A stretch of DNA of 17,592 bases from SZUA-430 sp041477875. Its GTDB lineage: Bacteria > Pseudomonadota > Alphaproteobacteria > Micropepsales > Micropepsaceae. How positions within the stretch are numbered: position 1 is the first letter of the stretch; each line of letters starts with the position of its first letter. Below, piece after piece: positions 13,242 through 17,592 of this stretch. Under the pieces are notes generated by a model. It had not been told where the DNA came from and made no database searches. It was given only the letters and a program-made list of their open reading frames with translations. Location: assembly GCA_041477875.1 (NCBI GenBank), contig JBGOVA010000081.1:1-17592 (forward strand). The letters run 5' to 3'. The position numbers and the translations under genes were made by a program.

Positions 13242-13775
13242 CTAGTCCATCGGCACGATCTGGCCCTTCTCCTGGGCGTAAGGCACAAAGCCCATCTTCT
13301 GATAGAGCGGCAGCGCGCGCGGGTGGTCGAGCGTATTTGTGTGCACCCAGAGGCGCTCGATCGGTTTGGACCAGGCGATGTCGATCGCAGTGGCGAGGAG
13401 GAAACTTCCGAGGCCGCGGCCGATAAAATCGGGGATCAAGCCGAAGTAAGCGAGTTCGGCATCGGGCGTTTTGCGGAAGTCGAGCTCTGCGTAGCCTGCC
13501 GGCGCACCTTCGCAGAAGAGGACGTAGAGCTCGACGTTCGCATCCTGCACGATGCCGGCCAAGATCTCGTCGCTCATGCGGCGGCGCTCGACCCAGACAT
13601 GATCCTTGCCGACCGTCTCGTAGAGGTAGCGATAGAAGTGCACGGGCGGATGCTTGACCTTCAAGAGCATCACGCGGCCGCCGTCTTGGTCGTGGCGCAG
13701 CTGCGGGCGCAGGGCCGGCGGGCGCGCCTTCATTTCAAGTTTTGTAATCGTGTACTGGATCGGCGCTTTGGTCAT
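13242..13775 (-). CDS. GNAT-family N-acetyltransferase
   Basis: A 177-residue acetyltransferase. The acetyl-CoA binding motif A is ELAYFGLIPDFIGRGLGSFLLATAI, with the pyrophosphate loop IGRGLG, followed by the motif B region RLWVHTNTLDHPRALPLYQKMGFVPY. The start at 13775 overlaps the sulfurtransferase stop (ATGA at 13772-13775), so it is the third gene of the cysK-sseA operon. The acceptor substrate is unknown; co-translation with cysteine-metabolism genes suggests a thiol, amino-acid or related small-molecule substrate, but that is inference. Confidence 0.9.
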   Translation of the reverse strand: MTKAPIQYTITKLEMKARPPALRPQLRHDQDGGRVMLLKVKHPPVHFYRYLYETVGKDHVWVERRRMSDEILAGIVQDANVELYVLFCEGAPAGYAELDFRKTPDAELAYFGLIPDFIGRGLGSFLLATAIDIAWSKPIERLWVHTNTLDHPRALPLYQKMGFVPYAQEKGQIVPMD

Positions 13776-14605
13776 GTTTCGAGCGGCAGGTCGTGGCGCG
13801 CGCCCCATTCGCTCCACGAGCCGTCATAGAGCGCGCCGGCGGGCGCGTTGATCTGGTTCAGCGCCAGCAGAATGATCGCAGCGGAGACGCCCGAGCCGCA
13901 GCTTGCGACGACGGGTTTCGAGGCGTCGACGTTTGCCTCGCGGAACGCCGCGGCGAGCGCATCCGGTTTGCGCATCGTGCCGTCGGAACTGAGCAGCTTT
14001 TGGTAGTGCAGGTTCTTCGCGCCGGGAATATGCCCGCCGCGCACGCCTGGGCGCGGTTCGGGCTCTTGCGCATGGAAGCGCGCGGGTGAGCGCGCGTCGA
14101 CGACCTGTTCGCGCTTGGTCGTGAGGTTCTCTTTCACCTGCCGGACATCGCGCAGGATCAGATGGGTCGGATGCGGGGTGAAATGGCGCTCGCGCGGTGT
14201 CGGGGGAAGATCTTCCGTCGGGCGGCCCTCGGCGCGCCATTTCGGGAAGCCGCCGTCGAGCACCGAGACGTCTTCGTGCCCCATGACGCGAAACATCCAC
14301 CACACGCGCGCGGCGGAGAACATGCCTGCCCCGTCGTAGACGACGATGCGGTTGCCGTCGCCGAGGCCGAGTTTTTTCGCGCGTGCGGCAAATTTTTCCG
14401 GCGTCGGCAGCATGTGCGGATAGGGCGACGACGTATCGCGGATCTCGTCAATGTCGAAGAACACGGCGCCGGGGATGTGCGCCTCGGCGTATTCGGCTTT
14501 CGGGTTGCGCTTCGCATCGGCCAGATACCACGAGGCATCGACGACACGGATGTCGGGCGCGTTCAAGTGCTGGGCGAGCCATTGGGTCGAGACGAGCGCG
14601 GTCAT
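13772..14605 (-). CDS. sseA: 3-mercaptopyruvate/thiosulfate sulfurtransferase
   Basis: A two-domain rhodanese of 277 residues that transfers sulfur from 3-mercaptopyruvate (or thiosulfate) to an acceptor. The inactive N-terminal rhodanese domain includes AHIPGAVFFDID and VVYDGAGMFSAARVWWMF. The catalytic C-terminal domain includes GHIPGAKNLHY and the active-site loop CGSGVSA with Cys236. The CG[S/T]GV loop favours mercaptopyruvate sulfurtransferase over a thiosulfate enzyme (CRxGxT). Its ATG overlaps the cysK stop (ATGA at 14602-14605) and its own stop overlaps the acetyltransferase start, so all three genes are translationally coupled. The frame open upstream of 14605 runs antiparallel in phase with cysK and is spurious. 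Confidence 0.93.
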   Translation of the reverse strand: MTALVSTQWLAQHLNAPDIRVVDASWYLADAKRNPKAEYAEAHIPGAVFFDIDEIRDTSSPYPHMLPTPEKFAARAKKLGLGDGNRIVVYDGAGMFSAARVWWMFRVMGHEDVSVLDGGFPKWRAEGRPTEDLPPTPRERHFTPHPTHLILRDVRQVKENLTTKREQVVDARSPARFHAQEPEPRPGVRGGHIPGAKNLHYQKLLSSDGTMRKPDALAAAFREANVDASKPVVASCGSGVSAAIILLALNQINAPAGALYDGSWSEWGARHDLPLET

Positions 14606-15612
14606 TGCTTGCGCTCCAGCCATGCGGGGACGGGCAAGCCCTTCTCGCGCAGGAAGTCGGGGTTGTAGAGCTTCGAGGCGTAGCGCGTGCCGTAGTCGGC
14701 GAGGATCGTGACGATGATGTGGCCGCGGCCGAGGGCGCGCGCGAGGTGATAAGCGCCCGCGACGTTGATGCCGCTCGACGTGCCGAGACCGAGGCCTTCC
14801 TGGTCGAGCAGTTCGAAGCAGAAGGGGATCGCTTCGGAATCCGGAATCTGGAACGCCTCGTCGGGGGTGAAGCCTTCGAGGTTTGCGGTCACGCGGCCCT
14901 GGCCGATGCCTTCGGTGATCGATGAGCCTTCGGCCTTCAGTTCGCCGTGCTTGTAGTAGTGATAAAGCGCGGCGCCCATCGGATCGGCGAGGGCGATCTT
15001 CACTTTCGGATTGCGCGCCCTGAGTGCCGCCGTGACGCCCGCGAGCGTGCCGCCGGTGCCGACCGCGCAGGTGAAACCGTCGACCTTGCCGTCGGTCTGG
15101 TTCCAAATCTCCGGGCCTGTCGTGTCGATGTGCACCTGGCGGTTGGCGACGTTATCGAATTGGTTGGCCCAGATCGCGCCGTTCGGCTCCTTCGCGTTCA
15201 GCTCTTCGGCCAGGCGCCCGGAATATTTCACGTAGTTGTTCGGGTCCTTGTAGGGTACGGCCGGCACTTCGATCAGCTCGGCGCCCATGTGGCGCAGCGT
15301 GTCTTTCTTCTCTTGGCTTTGAGTGTTGGGGATGACGATCACCGAGCGATAGCCGAGCGCGCGGCCGACCATCGCAAGGCCGATGCCGGTGTTGCCGGCG
15401 GTGCCTTCGACGATGGTGCCGCCGGGTTTGAGGCGGCCCGATTTTTCCGCGTCGCGGATGATGCCGAGCGCGGCGCGGTCCTTGACCGATTGGCCGGGGT
15501 TCATGAACTCGGCCTTGCCGAGGATTTCACAACCGGTGATGTCGGAGACGCGTCTCAAGCGGATGAGCGGTGTGTTGCCGATCGCGTCGATGACGCTTTT
15601 GCAGATGTCCAT
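14602..15612 (-). CDS. cysK: Cysteine synthase A, PLP-dependent
   Basis: O-acetylserine sulfhydrylase-type enzyme that makes cysteine from O-acetylserine and sulfide. The 336 residues contain the PLP lysine in NPGQSVKDRAA (Lys44), the substrate-binding loop TAGNTG (71-76, where Ala replaces the Ser of the usual TSGNTG), the phosphate loop GTGGT (185-189) and GTSSG (277-281). A variant TAGNTG loop is, from memory, common in alphaproteobacterial members, so activity is not in doubt. It is the first gene of the operon with sseA and the acetyltransferase. It diverges from the methyltransferase gene across 115 bases. A cystathionine beta-synthase-like role is a less likely alternative. Confidence 0.93.
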   Translation of the reverse strand: MDICKSVIDAIGNTPLIRLRRVSDITGCEILGKAEFMNPGQSVKDRAALGIIRDAEKSGRLKPGGTIVEGTAGNTGIGLAMVGRALGYRSVIVIPNTQSQEKKDTLRHMGAELIEVPAVPYKDPNNYVKYSGRLAEELNAKEPNGAIWANQFDNVANRQVHIDTTGPEIWNQTDGKVDGFTCAVGTGGTLAGVTAALRARNPKVKIALADPMGAALYHYYKHGELKAEGSSITEGIGQGRVTANLEGFTPDEAFQIPDSEAIPFCFELLDQEGLGLGTSSGINVAGAYHLARALGRGHIIVTILADYGTRYASKLYNPDFLREKGLPVPAWLERKQ

Positions 15613-15727
15613 GGGGCGGGAGCCTAGACCGGAATGTCGTTGACGGTGTTCTATGTGGCGGCCCGGGCCGCTTCAAGCAATGTCTGGCCCGGCGCCCCTC
15701 AGAATCCAGCACTTAGGAGGACCCGAA

Positions 15728-16897
15728 ATGACCGCACCGCGCCTTTTGACAACGCATGCCGGTAGTTTGCCGCGCCCGAAGTCGTTGGTGCATCTGCTTG
15801 CGGCACAGGCGAGCGGGGAGGCGATCGATCCGAACAAGCTGGGTCGGGAGGTCGAGGCGGCGACGGTGCACGTGATCGCCAAGCAGATCGAATCGGGTGT
15901 CGATATCGTCAACGACGGTGAAGTGGGGCGCGAAAGCTTCTTCACCTATGTGCAGCATCGCATGCGCGGCTTCGGCGGGCGGGGCACGCGGATGCCGATG
16001 CGCGACATCACGATGTATCCGAGCTTTCTCCAATACATCCTGCAGGTGCGGGCGGCGAGCGAGAGTGTGAGCTTGCTGGCACCACCCCAGGCGGTCGGCG
16101 ACGTTTCGTACAAGGACGACGGCGCGATCAAGGCGGAAGTCGCGCGGCTGCGCTCGAATCTGGGCGCGCTTGCGAAGAAACCGGCCGGTGCGTTCATGAC
16201 GGCGCCGTCGCCGGGCATCATTGCCGCGGCGATGGAGAACAAGCACTACAAGAGCATCGCCGACTATGTCGATGCGTTGGGCAAGGCGCTGAGCGTCGAG
16301 TATCGCGCGATCGTCGATGCGGGATTCACCTTGCAGATCGACGCGCCGGATTTGGCGATGGAGCGGCATACGATGTTCGCCGACAAGCCGTTATCGGAGT
16401 TTCTGGCGTTCTCGCGCGCGGTCGTGGGCGCGATCAATCATGCGACCGAGGGCCTGGCGCGCGATCGTATTCGCCTGCATGTCTGCTGGGGCAACTACAA
16501 CGGGCCGCACGAGTGCGATGAGGCGCTCGAGAATATCTGGCCTGCGATCGAGAAAGCGAATGTTGGCGGCTTCGTGATCAGTCTTGCCAATCCACGGCAC
16601 GAGCATGAGATTGCGTTCTTCAAAGGCGATGTTTTGCCGAAGCACGCCAAGCTCGTCGCGGGGGCGATCGACACGACGACGAATTATGTCGAGCATCGCG
16701 AAGTGGTGGCGCAGCGGTTGATGCGGGCGGTCGAGGCGGTCGGCGATCCGGCGCGCGTGCTGGCCGGTACCGACTGTGGTTTCGAGACGTCGGCCGGCTA
16801 CGTCATGATCCCCGAGGAAGTCGTGTGGGCGAAGCTGCGCGCTTTGCGCGACGGGGCCGCGCTTGCGTCTGAACGGTTGTTCGGGAAGGCCGCTTAG
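15728..16897 (+). CDS. Cobalamin-independent methionine synthase II-like (MetE C-terminal type) protein
   Basis: A 389-residue single-domain protein resembling the catalytic half of MetE, which transfers methyl groups to thiols using a zinc site. The opening LLTTHAGSLPRPKSL and the blocks LHVCWGNYNGPHECDEAL, NPRHEHE, TTTNYVEH and AGTDCGF are typical of stand-alone members. Zinc ligands His251, Cys253 and Cys350 are visible. The glutamate expected just before NPRHEHE appears to be Ser285. AGGAGG precedes the ATG. Such proteins act on diverse methyl or alkyl donors and thiol acceptors, so it need not be a methionine synthase. Its 3' end overlaps the convergent next gene by 95 bases. Confidence 0.88.
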   Translation: MTAPRLLTTHAGSLPRPKSLVHLLAAQASGEAIDPNKLGREVEAATVHVIAKQIESGVDIVNDGEVGRESFFTYVQHRMRGFGGRGTRMPMRDITMYPSFLQYILQVRAASESVSLLAPPQAVGDVSYKDDGAIKAEVARLRSNLGALAKKPAGAFMTAPSPGIIAAAMENKHYKSIADYVDALGKALSVEYRAIVDAGFTLQIDAPDLAMERHTMFADKPLSEFLAFSRAVVGAINHATEGLARDRIRLHVCWGNYNGPHECDEALENIWPAIEKANVGGFVISLANPRHEHEIAFFKGDVLPKHAKLVAGAIDTTTNYVEHREVVAQRLMRAVEAVGDPARVLAGTDCGFETSAGYVMIPEEVVWAKLRALRDGAALASERLFGKAA

Positions 16898-17411
16898 GTT
16901 TCAACGGGACGGGCGCGTGCATTTCGCCTTCGAGTTCGGCCTTGATGCGATGCCACACGGCGTCGATCTCTGCCATCGGCGTGACGCCGTAGTGTTCCTT
17001 CATCACCTTGCGCGTGACGGCGAGGAGCAGCGGCTTGTCATGCTTGCGCCATTTCTCGAAGCTCCACGGTTCGCCGCTCGATTTCAGGCGCGACGTGGCG
17101 ACGTAGAGCCGCGCGGCGATCTCGGTGTGCGCCGTCATGATGTCGGCGACGACCGGCGCGTATTCCTCGTCCTCGAAATAGGCGATGCGTTCGACGTCTG
17201 CGGCGGTCAGGCCCTTGACGATGACGCCATGGATGCGTCCCGCGCGGTTTTCGATCGGCGTCGGGAACGAATAGCCCTCCGCCGTCTCTGCGATGTATCC
17301 GGACAGCCATCCTGGCGCGAATGTCAGGCGGTCTGCTTTGCGGCCCAAAACCGCCTCAAGCAGCTCCTGGTCCATTAGCGAACCATAAAAGAAGAATGTT
17401 TGGCCGCTCAA
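16803..17411 (-). CDS. Gamma-glutamylcyclotransferase-like (AIG2) family protein
   Basis: A protein of about 202 residues with the AIG2/GGCT fold. The substrate loop YGSLMD is near the N-terminus, GRIHGVIVKGL is the central strand, and the acidic FEDEEYAPV segment carries the probable catalytic glutamate. The last 35 residues are a Lys/Arg/Pro-rich tail, most of which is encoded antisense to the 3' end of the methyltransferase gene. The start is uncertain: the TTG at 17411 (AAGGA 10 bases upstream) puts YGSL close to the N-terminus as in relatives; a GTG at 17459 would add 16 residues. Members cleave gamma-glutamyl compounds to 5-oxoproline; the substrate here is unproven. Confidence 0.8.
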   Translation of the reverse strand: MSGQTFFFYGSLMDQELLEAVLGRKADRLTFAPGWLSGYIAETAEGYSFPTPIENRAGRIHGVIVKGLTAADVERIAYFEDEEYAPVVADIMTAHTEIAARLYVATSRLKSSGEPWSFEKWRKHDKPLLLAVTRKVMKEHYGVTPMAEIDAVWHRIKAELEGEMHAPVPLKPKRPSRTTVQTQARPRRAKRAASPTRLPRGS

Positions 17412-17436
17412 TTGCGCATGATCCTTGCGTCGCGGC

Positions 17437-17466
17437 TGATCCGCGCGCACCGCGCACACGTATATC
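17437..17466 (+). promoter_or_regulatory. RpoE/ECF11-like promoter before the ChrR-like gene
   Basis: TGATCC (17437-17442) and TATATC (17461-17466) are separated by 18 bases, about 53 bases before the ChrR-like start. From memory, TGATC with an approximately 18-base spacer and a TA-rich -10 is the promoter type used by RpoE-ChrR (ECF11) systems. A second TGATCC lies exactly 18 bases upstream (17419-17424). Confidence 0.4.
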
Positions 17467-17519
17467 GAGGAAAGCGGTCATTCGAAAGAGCGACGCTTGC
17501 GTAACCTGCGGTGCTGACG

Positions 17520-17592
17520 ATGCCCCATCATCATCCCGACGAGAACTTGCTGATCGAGTATGCGGCCGGTTCGCTCGGCGAAGCGAAAGCGC
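17520..17592 (+). CDS. ChrR-like anti-sigma factor, N-terminal fragment
   Basis: Only the first 24 residues are inside the window. They read as a histidine-rich start followed by DENLLIEYAAGSLGEAKA, which matches the opening of ChrR-type zinc anti-sigma factors (HHxxD-LL-YAAGSL-E). In those proteins the early histidines bind zinc together with a later cysteine pair. No ribosome binding site is obvious before the ATG. No rpoE-type sigma gene lies immediately upstream, since the neighbouring gene is divergent. It could be an orphan ChrR-like cupin protein or a different zinc anti-sigma factor. Confidence 0.6.
   Translation, partial: MPHHHPDENLLIEYAAGSLGEAKA

Noticed and set aside
14606..15106. 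N-terminal extension of the sulfurtransferase frame into cysK
   Set aside because: The extension overlaps cysK on the same strand in another frame and is Arg/His-rich; the ATG at 14605 overlapping the cysK stop is the natural start.
15658..15671. Perfect 14-bp palindrome GCGGCCCGGGCCGC between cysK and the methyltransferase gene
   Set aside because: Pure G/C palindromes are expected at this base composition; no flanking promoter or second half-site supports an operator, and I see no SAM-type riboswitch pattern around it.
17189..17197. A further exact GTTCGACGT nonamer inside the cyclotransferase-like gene
   Set aside because: The bases 17 positions upstream read GTCCTC-type sequence rather than (T/C)GTCGA, and it lies within coding sequence; likely chance.

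Overview
High-GC bacterial chromosome segment, most likely from an alphaproteobacterium. The clues are an AapM/AapP-type amino-acid transporter, a cysK-sseA pair, a DGPF/sigma-factor cluster with ArsR-SRPBCC-GST genes, and the start of a ChrR-like anti-sigma gene. I cannot assign a genus from the sequence. No tRNA, rRNA, CRISPR array or insertion sequence was seen. Most strands carry long spurious open frames, as expected at this GC content.

Layout. (a) 1-1329: 3' end of an amino-acid ABC permease and its ATPase. (b) 1501-1785: small Cys-rich lipoprotein. (c) 1811-3624, minus: two-gene ABC-2 type exporter. (d) 3625-9707: the centre of interest, a sigma-factor regulon. It holds five DGPF/YCII-domain paralogues, a tiny exported peptide, a DUF2277 protein, a YceI periplasmic protein, a membrane-anchored SRPBCC protein, a small membrane protein, and a 420-residue ECF sigma factor with a long C-terminal extension (ECF42 type). 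(e) 9720-11696, minus: ArsR repressor, two tandem SRPBCC (AHSA1) proteins and a glutathione S-transferase. (f) 11775-12665, minus: membrane-anchored Clp-fold serine protease of the SDH family. (g) 12824-13237: exported protein of unknown function. (h) 13242-15612, minus: cysK-sseA-GNAT operon with ATGA overlaps throughout. (i) 15728-16897: MetE-C-like methyltransferase. (j) 16803-17411, minus: gamma-glutamylcyclotransferase-like gene overlapping the previous gene tail to tail. (k) 17520-end: start of a ChrR-like gene.

The main result comes from reading the non-coding DNA of region (d). Four intergenic sites share one promoter-like element, (T/C)GTCGA-N17-CGACGT, with a perfectly conserved nonamer GTTCGACGT and an identical 17-base spacer. 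They lie before the first DGPF operon (3966-3994), before yceI (4901-4929), between two divergent DGPF genes (6986-7014), and before the DGPF-DGPF-sigma operon (7518-7546). From memory, TGTCGA with a CGA-type -10 is the promoter signature proposed for ECF42 sigma factors, so the sigma gene probably drives its own operon and the three other units. The element is nearly dyad-symmetric, so it also reads as a promoter on the opposite strand; at 6986-7014 this would fire both divergent genes. The regulon therefore seems to join small cytoplasmic DGPF proteins to an envelope arm (YceI, anchored SRPBCC, small exported and membrane proteins). The inducing signal and the biochemical function are unknown.

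A second regulatory story is at 11689-11730, where an ArsR-type palindrome covers both the start codon and the predicted -10, and the mRNA may be leaderless. A third is at the right edge, where a TGATCC-N18-TATATC element precedes the ChrR-like gene and resembles promoters of RpoE/ChrR (singlet oxygen) systems.
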